Assembly: GCA_020086605.1 (NCBI GenBank)
Contig: JACBWW010000016.1
Coordinates: forward strand, 9,521,219 to 9,585,218
Source of the DNA: Lanius collurio
Lineage: Eukaryota > Chordata > Aves > Passeriformes > Laniidae
Length of the DNA: 64,000 nucleotides
Reading direction: 5' to 3'
Made by a program: the position numbers and the translations under genes. The notes beneath the pieces were generated by a model. It searched no databases. It was not told the origin of the DNA and saw only the letters and a program-made list of their open reading frames with translations. Shown here piece by piece: positions 11,541-32,256 of this stretch (the first letter of the stretch is position 1; each line of letters opens with the position of its first letter).

Positions 11541-14500
11541 GGTTGCAGCATTTACTGTTTAGTCCCTTCCAAGCTATAGTCCTTGGTTAGCACGTAGTTA
11601 CTTGCAGGTTCTAGATAGGTTCAAATAAGGTGAAGAATTATTCATGTCTTAGTTCTAATGAAGACATGGTCAGTGCAGTGAAAATATGTACATTCAGTCC
11701 TCTTACCGTTTATACTGCAGAATTATCTAGGAAATACGCTATTGGTGCCATCACCAGATAGCTGTGATGAACAAAGCAGCAAGAACTGAGCTGAGCAATC
11801 TGCTTCCAGTCTCCTGAAAACTGAGATCCAGTTAAATAGCCTAGCTTCTTGAACAGAACAAGATATTCTGCTGTTGTCAGATGCACATTTACTTGCTCTT
11901 GCAGACACATTCTAGTCAAGAATATTCTATTATGGCCATTGTATGTAATTAAGCAATCCTTAAGACTTTTTATCAATGTTTGCAACTGTTCTATTAAATG
12001 AAAAGAAGCAATGCAGAAGTTTGGTACTGATAGGCAATGTGTGTGTTAACTGGTTTGCTACCCACGAGAAGCAGTGTAGTTGTTTAAAATTGCAAAAAGT
12101 GTGGAAGCATTCTGCTGAATACATCTGCTAATCCCATTGGGCATTTCCTTTCCCTTTATTTTGTATATGTTTTCAGAAAGGAACAGCACAACTGAGGAGA
12201 TAACAAATGCTGAAAGAATGATAGAGAAGACTGTATGGAAACAGCACATTATGGGCATCTCAACAATATTATCTGCCCATGTGCCATCTAATTTAAATCT
12301 TTAAGCATGTAGGTAACAAATTCCAAATTTCTGATTTCTCCTAACTTGTTTCAGTATTTCTGCCAAATTTCCCCACATCCTACCAGTGAATACATAGTTC
12401 CAAGTACAGCCCGTGGAAATTGCCACCTTTGAGCTGGACTAGCTGAGTGATCCTTATTCCTGTTGAAAATGGAAAACCAAATCAGGAGCACTTTCATTCA
12501 CAAATGAGTAACAGTCATCTTCTTTCCTTCCAATGAGCATCTGCTAACTTGTGTTTGCACCTGGATCATTGCTGCCCAAGAGGATAGGTGACAAATGTCT
12601 TGTTGCCTGTCATCAATACCAGCTGCAAGCCTCTCTTAAAGGTAATGTTCTGTAATAAGTGGCAGGCGCAAAATTCAGTTGGACGGTCATAAAAACTCTT
12701 GTCTGTTTGAATAGTGAAGTGTTATGATTTTGCAATAACTGCCTTACTGTTCAAGTGATAGCAAATGAGATCAGATGGCAAGGTTATTTCCTGAACATTG
12801 TGGTTTTAAAGTATACAAATAGAATAAGTATTGATACTGAATAACAGCATAAATAAAAATATGCAAAGTCCTTATCCAACTGACTACATCTCTTCTAGTG
12901 ATAAAAGTGAATCACTGAATATACTGCAGTTTTAGAAGACTTGTTTATACACAGACTAAAATACATGCTACAAAAAGGATTAAAAGAAGCATTTACATTG
13001 TAGTTTGCATAAATTTATCAAAACCACTTTGTACATCCTGCTATTGAACACTATTGAACCCTTCTGTGGAACTGCAACACAGAAGGAACTGCATGTTTTT
13101 GGGGGTATTAATGTGATCACTGTTTGATATCAGAGACAGTGTTAGTGACTTAGTGAAACTTGATGCTTATACACTTAAGCTAGAACGATCTAAAGGTATG
13201 TTAGCATAAAAATATCCACATTTTATACAGGATATTGCTATTTCCCCCACCTGTAGAGGCTCCAAATAATGGAATTCACTTTGGGGGAAGGTAGAGATAA
13301 TACAAATCCCCTAGGTAAGCCATTATGGTAGTCCTGGAGACTAAAATTTAAAAAAACAACCTATAAGATATAAGTTCATGTAATGTATATGGAAATTACA
13401 GTGTTATGTTCAATTATACACCAGCTACTGTGTTTTAAGAAGGAAGATGAAAGCTATGGATAACTAACAGATTTTTTAGATTCGATGACGTACAATTTTG
13501 TTCTGTGAAATACTCTTATCGGTATATATTCTGTAATTCTCTGAGGGTTTTACCTGCTGATGGAGTTTTTTGGTTGGTTTTGGTTTGGGGTTTTTTTTGT
13601 TTACAAAGTAGTCCAAGACATAAGAAAAAACAGTGAAATATATTTACACAGTAGGCAATAGAACCAGAAATTCCTAATGATGGAAAGTACACAGTAAATT
13701 GACTTTCAATATAACCTCTACATCGCATGAAGTTTCAGCTACAGAATAAACATGCTAATATACGTATGCCTACTCGTACCTGGACACTGGCTAAGATAAA
13801 ACTGCTACATCCGAGACACAACAGCTCAATGCTCTCCCTTTCCAGGAACTAATACCTTATTTCACAATTATGAAAAGCAATGTGGCATACTCTATGAATT
13901 GCATAGTACTGCACAAGTGACTGAAATTTCTAGTGCCCCACCGTGAGAACAGTTTGCATAGTCTATGTTCTATAACCATTGATTCAACTTTTTCCTATCC
14001 ATAATGGAGGTACATTCTGGGTCTACTCCTTCTCAAAGCTGGAATCCCTCTTTTGATCCCAGCCTTCAACACCTCAGCCTACTGTCACTTTCCCTCTCCA
14101 GTTTGTGCTCACAGTGATCATTTTCTAATCTGCTCTGGGCACAGTGGAAGTTACTTTTGTTTCCCCAGCAATCAAAACAATTGCAATCAAAATCACTGAT
14201 TAATTTCTGACATATTTACAGCATGCATTTATGCCATAAGGATGACCATAAAGAAGGTAGTGACAAGATGCTGGGGAAAAAAAATAATAAGCATGTTAAA
14301 AGTAACTTTAAAAAAAAAAGTTTTAAAAAAGTAGAGACACGCTTCCCAACAGAATGCATAGTGCTACAAGTTCTAGCAGCTTTTCATAGTGGAACTGTTT
14401 TGCATAACTGTGATCCTAAGTTTTATCACTTTAAAGGGGGTATGAATGCCCCACCCTTTTTGCTGCCTTCTCCCAATCCCGACTTCCCCACACAGGAAAC

Positions 14501-15119
14501 TGCTTCTCCTCCCCTCTGTACCAAGCAGCTAATCTGTAAAATCCTGTTCTTCAAATCCTTCCTCCTGTTGCAAAGTGTCCCATCACTTCTGAACACAAAG
14601 ATCTCACCTCCAGCTTGTCACCTTTGGTGCCTTATCTGTTGCTGGTTTAGCTCTAATGCTGACAGCAGGCAGGTGCTGTAAACCGTATAGTGAATTACAC
14701 TGAGTAGCTCTTCAGTCTTAAACACGACTATAACCTAATCCCACCCTACTTTAAACCCCTCCTTTTTATTTCTTTTCCTCTCTTGTCACTATGGAATAAC
14801 GACAATGTGCCATTGCATTCAACTGCCTCTTACCAAGTTTTTATGTTTAATTTTGAATATCACACTCCCTTTGAGAAAAGCATTGGAGCAACTTCGTTAA
14901 AACCCAGCCCTACATTTCCCATGATTTACATCGCTGTGCCAGCTCTGGGCCTGGCTTTTGGCCTTGCCATACCGGACCACAGAACACTCGGCTGCACGGA
15001 ACAGCCTCGACACTGCACACGCAAGACCGTCTCAAAGGTTACTGAGCTGCGGCACATAGGTCACACTGAAAACCCAGAATAAAAGCTGAACCCCTTCACC
15101 TCTGTTCGGTGAGCTGTTA
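11541..15119. other. EVI5-GFI1 intergenic region, AT-rich part
   Basis: No gene recognised. Open frames here, including one of 152 codons at 14223-14681, have no domain, no splice context and low-complexity composition. A sequence resembling the GFI1-type AATC-core site, AAAATCACTGATT, lies near 14187-14199, about 6 kb upstream of the GFI1 start codon. This is a weak single match. Confidence 0.5.
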
Positions 15120-15318
15120 CTACACATAGCGTCTCCTCTCGGCGTGGGAAGAGCCCGGGGACGATGGCTGTAGGGGGCTGCGCTGAGGGCTCCCTTCAGA
15201 GCCGAGCGCGCGGGGCGGCTTCCCGCCTCGCCGGCCTCGCGCCGCCGCCCGCGGGCACGTGACGCAGCCGCCCCGCGCGCAGCTCCCGCTAACGCCGGCC
15301 GGGCCGGGCCCCGCGGGC

Positions 15319-15320
<2 letters not shown>

Positions 15321-15373
<53 letters not shown>

Positions 15374-15377
15374 NNNN

Positions 15378-15424
<47 letters not shown>
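15321..15424. repeat. (GT)n microsatellite with internal 4-N gap
   Basis: Uninterrupted alternating GT covers 15321-15373 and 15378-15424, separated by four N at 15374-15377. The true length is unknown because the assembly breaks inside the repeat. It sits at the upstream edge of the CpG-rich domain. Confidence 0.98.
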
Positions 15425-15428
<4 letters not shown>

Positions 15429-17246
15429 GCGAGCGCTCACCGCCCCTCTAACGTCGGCTCCTGCCACGGTCCGCAGCCCGTCACGTCCCGGCCGAGGCTG
15501 CTGACCGCGCACCCTCCAGCGACAGAGCTAAACCGGCACAGGGCTTCGCCGGCAGCCTCGGGTCATCTTCGGCACCGCTCGCTGGGCAGCGCCCGCGTCC
15601 CGCTTCCCCCGTCCTCATCCGCGGCGTGAATCAAATCGCCCGTCCAGCCGAGATGCGAGAAGACAGAGGATGCACTTCAGGCCCGAACTAGTTTTGCAAA
15701 ACACGAAACACAGCCGGTTTCGTACAATTTCTCCTCTAATCGTTTGAGAAAACTGACAGCCCAGGAGCCGGAGGTCCGTTCCCGGTTCCCGTGCAGCACC
15801 CACCCTCACACGACAGATTATATGCTGGATTTAGCATTTGCTTGTTATTTGATTTATTTCTGATGAAGGGGTTTAACCTGATTAGGAAGCAGTAGGTGAG
15901 AAAGCGCCGTCCGCAGGTGGGCTGAGCGCAAGGGCTCAGCAGGGTGCCTTCCGCAGGACTGCCCCGAGCAGAGCCGCTCGGCGCCCGGCAGCCCATCCCG
16001 CATCCCGCTTCCCAGAAGGCTGCAAACTCCAAACGGAGATTACCACGCTTTACAGCTCACAGCAACGCCGTATACATTTTGAATTTAGATGTATAACGAC
16101 GAACGTGTATTTTCTTGTAACCAGGTCACAATTATTTATGAGCATTACTAGTAATGTAATGTGTTCTTGTGCTTTCATTACACAGTCAAAGCGATGTTGT
16201 AGCAAGGTAAACGAAAGGGCATGAATTTATCATCCCATTTCAGAGGCAAACGAAAAAGACTGTTTTGCAAAAACTAAGTGAGTCAACGAAGACGCATACA
16301 CGGAATTACACCTAGTTGTTCTAATCTGGTTATTTCTACTGATTCCAACATTGATTCTCGAAGCTGAAGGCGTGAATGACTTTCAGAGTAATCAACCTAA
16401 GGTGCAGCAAGGCGACCGCGGTACATAGATGCCGTAAGTAAAACTGCTGTGCCCAGCACCAGGAACTTTCCGGCAAAAATGAAGGTGTCAGTCGTGTTCT
16501 TCAGCTTCCTTTTGTGTCACAGTAAAGCTACCACGCAGTTGCTGGACAGTTTTACTCGAGGTGGTGTTCGCTTGCTTAGTTAGATTTTGGGAAGTCAGGT
16601 TAATCCTATGAACCGTAGGGGCTCACAGGCACCAAGTGGCTAATTTTTCTGTAAATGCTTCGGGGCTAGTGGTGAAAAAAAAGCACCTGGTCTCAAAGCC
16701 AGCATGCTCCTGAGCGTGAGGGAGGCTGAAGTTTGCTTCTGTTATGTCCGACTTCAGTCTCAGTCGTTTCTGAACGGGAAATGGTGTTAAATCTCGATTC
16801 GCTCACTGCAGAGCCGCACTCTAGGCGGCCCTACAGTCACCGAAACGAAGTTGCTGATGGCCTGAGATGTCTGAGAGCGAAGCCCAAAACCACCTCAGAA
16901 AGATACCGAACACCAGACCCTGACTTCCTGGCTGCACTAGGAATCCGAGACCAAACCTGGAAAACTAAGTTTTCGGGTCGTGCGTGTGCGTAAAGCAAAG
17001 CGAATCTTTTTTCTTTTTGCGGAAGGGAGCAGGCTTCCCCGTTGCGCAACGCGGGGGTCTCCACAGGCGCAGGATGATGCCTGACTTGAATCCCCGCTAC
17101 CGTGTTCGTCTCCGGTGCCTCACGGATCCTCCCCGAGTTAGCTACCTGAGCACCGGCACGCAGACGACGAGTGCAATCTCTTCCCACTTGCCTGGCTCCG
17201 CTCCGCTTTCGCCTTAGTGTTTGAATCGCTGTCAACCGACGGTAGC

Positions 17247-17273
17247 GGGGGGGGAGGGGGGGGGGGGGGGGGG
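17247..17273. repeat. Poly-G run
   Basis: Eight G, one A and then about eighteen G in a row on the + strand, within the CpG-rich domain upstream of GFI1. A run of this kind can form G-quadruplex structures and is prone to sequencing length error. Confidence 0.9.
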
Positions 17274-17890
17274 CATCTCGCCTACCCCTTCCATATTTAA
17301 CCATTACCTAAATCTGAAGGGAAATGAGCAAACCTCCAGGCTTGGGTCTTAAGGTATTTTCAGCGCCGTTGGGCGTATTTATCCCAGAAGAGTTTTCCAC
17401 AACAAGTTATTTCTAGGCTAAGAGAGGTCTCCGTCGCCCAGGACCCGGCCTTAGTCCCGCTTACAACGCCACGCACGGCCCCATGGCGGCGGGACACGCG
17501 TCCGGGCCAAGGGCAGGCATGCGGCGCGGAGCGGGCTCGGCAGGGCGAGCGCCGGCTGCCCTAGCCCCTGCCCTCTGCCCGCCCGAGTCAATCTGTGTTT
17601 TGAATCTGTGACTTGTTCTCGTTACGGAAGTCGAAGGGGATCCAAGAATAGTTCAGATAGATATGTGTAATTTCTAGAACAGAACCCCGAGAGAAACGAA
17701 ACGCCCGATTCCAGAATTACACTTCGATGTCACTTCAGCGAGCTCTGTGAGGTGGAATACGGTAAGACGTTTTCATTTAAGGAAAAAAACTGAGAGAGAA
17801 ACAGAGGAGGGGAACACTAATGATTTGTGAGGTTTTGGCGCTTTTTAAAACCTTTTTTTTCTTTTTTACTTTTTTCTTTTTTTTTTGCAG

Positions 17891-18096
17891 AAGCTCCTAA
17901 CTAACGCTCAGGAAGTGGAATTTGTGGTTTAGGGGGCCGAGCTCTGAAGAAGTCGAGAGAGACAGAAAAGTGAAAAAAAAAAGCCAACTCAAGCACCATT
18001 GCTCCTTAAAGGGAGGCTAAATTTAAAGTCACCCAAACTAGCAGGCTGCCGCGCATTCCCCGTCCGCAGCCCAGCTTCCTTCGCCCCTCCAAATGG
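17891..18096 (+). other. GFI1: Candidate 5' non-coding exon of GFI1
   Basis: A very strong polypyrimidine tract (about 17852-17887) ends in TTGCAG at 17890. A good donor, ATGG|GTAAGC, follows at 18096/18097, which bounds a 206-bp candidate exon. A further donor-like ACG|GTAAGA at 17761/17762 would make the preceding intron 129 bp long. GFI1 genes are known to have non-coding 5' exons before the exon carrying the start codon. No transcript evidence is available here, so this is inference from splice signals only. Confidence 0.4.
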
Positions 18097-18247
18097 GTAA
18101 GCGTTCTCGCTTCTCTCGCCTCGCGTGGGCAGCTGCCGGCGGGCGGGCCGGGGCGGCAGCGACCCCTCTCCTCTCGGCTGGGACCCCGCGCCGCTCCGGC
18201 CCTGACTCAGCCGCGGGGCCCGGGGCGGCGCCAGCCCCGCGCCCCCG

Positions 18248-18646
18248 NNNNNNNNNNNNNNNNNNNNNNNNNNNNNNNNNNNNNNNNNNNNNNNNNNNNN
18301 NNNNNNNNNNNNNNNNNNNNNNNNNNNNNNNNNNNNNNNNNNNNNNNNNNNNNNNNNNNNNNNNNNNNNNNNNNNNNNNNNNNNNNNNNNNNNNNNNNNN
18401 NNNNNNNNNNNNNNNNNNNNNNNNNNNNNNNNNNNNNNNNNNNNNNNNNNNNNNNNNNNNNNNNNNNNNNNNNNNNNNNNNNNNNNNNNNNNNNNNNNNN
18501 NNNNNNNNNNNNNNNNNNNNNNNNNNNNNNNNNNNNNNNNNNNNNNNNNNNNNNNNNNNNNNNNNNNNNNNNNNNNNNNNNNNNNNNNNNNNNNNNNNNN
18601 NNNNNNNNNNNNNNNNNNNNNNNNNNNNNNNNNNNNNNNNNNNNNN
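18248..18646. other. Assembly gap (399 N)
   Basis: Run of N flanked by extremely GC-rich sequence in the GFI1 promoter domain. It probably hides CpG-island sequence that was hard to read. Open frames spanning it are artefacts. Confidence 1.
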
Positions 18647-20158
18647 CAGGTGGGCTGCGGGACTCGCCTTCCCACGGGCCCGGCCCCTGCCTGGTCAGCT
18701 CCGGCCTTGGGAAGCCGGCGGCGCCTCCGCGGCGTGACTTTTGGAGGGAAACAAGTAGCAGAAACGGCGCCGGCGCCCGGAGCCCTCAACGGCTGTGGCC
18801 GTTGCTGTCGGGGCGCTGGGGGGGTAATACATGATCGGGCCGCTTTGATTTCTCTGCCCCCTCCGTGCGGGCCTGCTGGCTGCTAGCCGTCGCTCAAGGA
18901 TGAACGCAGGCACAGGTGGGTCTGGGCAGCAACGCTCCCACCCGGCGCTGTGCCCGGGGGCGGCGCCTCCTCAGCAGCGCTGAGCGGCCCTGCCCCTGTC
19001 GGGCGCGGACGGGCTGCAGCCTTGTGGCGCAGCCAGTGCCGCCACCTGCGGGATAGTTCCTGGGTCCCCGCTGACGGGCTGGGCTCCTTCCCTCTCTTAC
19101 CCGTTTGTAAACCCGAGTCCACTGACGGGAGAATAATAATAATAAAAAAAAAGCAACTCCCCAAAATAATGTGGATAAAACTCGCTATTTGCAAAGTCAA
19201 ATGTAACGGTAACGGCAGAGGCGGCCCGGTGCTGGACGGGTTCGAATAAACATCTCCCGCCTTCCCTCGAGGAGTCGGCTGGGGGTAATTTTGTTTAACC
19301 CGTTTCCCCCCGACTCCGCGAAGGAGGTTTCCCACCTCGTATTTTTCCCCGCCCCGGCTTTCGATGCCCGCAGCTGCAAGGTGGTGCGGCGCAGACAGCT
19401 GCGGGCTGCAGGAGAGATTCCGTTTTGTCCGCTCTCGTGTTATCGTTGTTCGCGCGGGATGGGTGAATCAGTCCCTCCGACAGCAACAGCCACTCAGGCG
19501 CCAGATTTAGGCTGTCGGGTTTGTAACGACTCTCCCTCCCGTCCCGGTAACAACCCCGCGGCGGTCAGCCCGTCCAGGGTGGCCGGACCTGATAAGCTGT
19601 TTCGGAGGGGAGATTTGTAGGCGCCGCTTCTGCCGTGGCTGCCGGCGCGGGCAAACACGGAGGCGCAGTGCGCCCACTTGGCCGAGTGCAGATACGTTCC
19701 CTTGGATGAACAGGATAACACCCGACCGCTCCCCCCGGCTCCCTCAGTCCCTGCTCGTCCGAAGAACGGTGCCCAGCTGCTGTTGTTGCCAGTTCCACGC
19801 AATCCGGTAGCGGCCGTCGGAGCGTGGCCGGGGCGGCCCCATCGGCACGGTGGGAGGGAGGAGGGGTAAAAGGCGTTGGCTGGGGGTGGTTGGTGGCTGA
19901 GTTGTCTGCGCTCCTGGAAGAGGGGGCGAGGCGAGCGGGGCCGGGGGCGGTGGCCGGAGGCACCTGCGCGCCGCCACCTGGCGCGCCGCCCCTGGCGAGC
20001 GGCCCCTCCTGGCCGGCGCCCCCGGCCCTCACCGGCGGGCTCGGCGCCTTCCCGCAGGTCGCCTCCCCGCCGCCGCCGCGCAGGAGATTCGGGGGTGACG
20101 CTCGTGCCCGGCTCTTGGAGAGAGAGTGCGGTCGTGCCAGCCGTGGCAGCACCCCACC

Positions 20159-29922
<9,764 letters not shown>

Positions 29923-31115
29923 GTCCCAACTACAATACAGAAAGCACCTACAACACTATGAGAACAGACTGCCTTGGCTTCCCTGCTGGACCCAAGCCCT
30001 GTCTTGAATACAGACCCTGGCATTACCTTTCTGAACAGGAGCTCAGAGAGGAAAGAAGAAGACAGAGCCATGCGTTGACAGCTCAACCTGAATGACTGTG
30101 AAAAGGGAAAGTAAAAGCTGGGGTTTCTCTCTTTCTCTTCCCCTTGTTTCTTAAATAACACTGAAAAATAAACCTTTTAGATATAAAGCCTAATACTCCA
30201 AAGACAGATAAGCTACCAAATATCTGCAAGCTGGAAAAGATTTCTCCCATGGCCATGACAAACCCCTTCAAGTTTTCAGTAGCTTGAATCAGCTGGAAGG
30301 GAAACTTGGGTATAACAGTGTTTACATGGGGTAATGACAGAGAACCATCAGTACCTGCTCTGGTTGAGTTCAGCGCTGAGTGGGTTCACTCTTGGATGAA
30401 TTCCTGTCAGGAGAACCCAAAGGATCAGGACTGTGCAGTTTGACATCTGGCTGGTTTTTAACCAAAGGTACCAGCTTGGGTCCAATCCTGCTCTCACTTG
30501 TGCTGGTGCAAATCAGGAGCTGCATTAACAGAGAGGTCCTTTTAATCCTCCTGAGTCATCTTTCTGTCTGTGCAAGGCCTGACTGCCAGAGTGTTTGAAG
30601 CATGGAGGGTTACTTCTTCCTACGTCCACTAGGGAGAAGGAAGCTTGTGAAAGACCAGTGGAAAAGCCAAAGCACAGAATTATGCCTTAGAACTAGAAAC
30701 CAATCTAACAAGTGATCCTGCCTGAGGAGGGCAGGAGCACCAGGGAGGCACAGACTTTCTGTCCATACCCATTACTGGTTTCTGCACTCTGGGCTTGTTC
30801 TCATAACTGGAAAATAGCTACTCAATAGCATCATTTGTATATTTGTTTCTGTTTTTTTGTTTTTTTTTTTTTTTTTGGTTTTTTGTTTTTAAAGGGAAAC
30901 TTTCTGAGGTGAGCAGGAATTACTATAAAAATATAATTTACCTAATTTGCCTTAAACAACTCTGCATGTACCTCAGTAAAAAAAAAAAAGCTGTTTTTAC
31001 TTTGTTGACAAGTTTGTAAATGTCCTTATTTAGATTTTATGGAGTGTCTTACATTTCTTGGTACATATTTATTAGAACAATGTTTTAAGTTAATAAAGTA
31101 TTGAGGATGGTCCAG
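29923..31115 (+). other. GFI1: GFI1 3' UTR with polyadenylation signals
   Basis: AATAAA occurs at 30167-30172 and again at 31092-31097, suggesting alternative short and long 3' UTRs. The long form contains a T-rich stretch at 30852-30890 and ATTTA elements near 31060. The cleavage site is estimated about 15-20 bases past the distal signal. Confidence 0.7.
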
Positions 31116-31871
31116 AGTGATTTTTATTTAATTTGTAACTGCGTATTTGTGAATGTCAGCCATTACAACAATATACCACAGTGATTGTCAGGGATGCAGC
31201 ATCCAAGGAGGGAATGCAGGCACAAGGACTGTATTTGTCCAATTCCCACTGATTTCAGATGAACACACACACTTTTGAAGACTGGGGTACACTGGGGCAC
31301 ACTGGGGCTAGGACTAGTAGCCATAAAAGGGTTTAAAAGGGAAACAGCAGTTCTAAGGTTCTGCTTTGGAAATGCAGACAACCAGAAGTCCCTGCTTAGC
31401 CCAGGAGCAACTTGAATGTCTCCCAAAAGATTAAATGTCTGTGCCTGGGAGTTTGCAGGGACACCTGAGCAGCAGGTGCATCATTTGTACTTAAGCCTGT
31501 TGGGACTTACAGTACAGCCTTTTGCCTGCCTGCCTTGTCAGCAGGGCTGGCTCCATCTGGCAGTTGCAGCCCATACAAAAGAGAAGCAGGAGGATGATAG
31601 AAGGATCCCTTGTCCTTTTCCCAGCAGAACACAGCATGGTAGCCTGGGTTTTTACATGTGCATGTAATCTTGTGTGCCCACACAAGTATATATATACTCA
31701 TGTTTCCAGCTTAGTACATTTTTTCTGGACAAACCCATTGAGAGGCCCCTTGTGCCCTGATGGGGCTGGCCCAGCTCTGGGGCACCCTGCCCACCCCAGG
31801 CCAGGGCACTCACCTGCCATTATGCCGCGAAAGTCGCCCTGTACTTCTGCTTTCTGCCACCTTGGGAAGTT

Positions 31872-32256
31872 CCCCGCGGGGCTGCCCTGGCAGGCCGTGT
31901 CCGTGTCCCCGCGGGGCCGCCCTGGCAGGTTGTGGCCGTGTCCGTGCGGGGCTGCCCTGGCAGGCTGTGGCCGTGTCCCCGCGGGGCCGCCCTGGCAGGT
32001 TGTGTCCGTGTCCCTGCAGGCCGCCCTGGCAGGTTGTGTCCGTGTCCGTGTCCCCGCGGGGCCGCCCTGGCAGGTTGTGGCCGTGTCCCTGCAGGCCGCC
32101 CTGGCAGGCCGTGGCCGTGTCCGTGTCCGTGTCCGTGTCCGTGCGGGGCCGCCCTGGCAGGCCGTGGCCGCGGCCGTGGCCGTGCGGGGCTGCCCTGGTA
32201 GGCTGTGGCCGTGTCCCTGCAGGGCCGCCCTGGCAGGCTGTGGCCGTGTCCCCTCA
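31872..32256. repeat. GC-rich minisatellite, about 10 units of 34-53 bp
   Basis: The core CCCTGG(C/T)AGG recurs at 31885, 31920, 31955, 31990, 32024, 32065, 32099, 32152, 32193 and 32228. The spacings are 35, 35, 35, 34, 41, 34, 53, 41 and 35. The longer units carry extra copies of the hexamer CCGTGT, showing nested slippage. It lies about 0.75 kb past the GFI1 distal poly(A) signal. Long open frames through it on both strands are by-products of its composition. Confidence 0.95.

Noticed and set aside
14223..14681. 152-codon + strand frame
   Set aside because: Lysine-rich low-complexity start, no domain, no splice or promoter context; probably chance.
15120..15629. Open frames through the (GT)n tract
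   Set aside because: Dinucleotide repeats give alternating Cys-Val or His-Thr without stops; no real protein.
16837..17304. 155-codon - strand frame in CpG-rich DNA
   Set aside because: GC-rich sequence lacks stops; Arg/Pro-rich composition with no homology recognised.
17989..18789. Open frames of 214-266 codons on both strands
   Set aside because: They span the 399-N gap; most residues are unknown.
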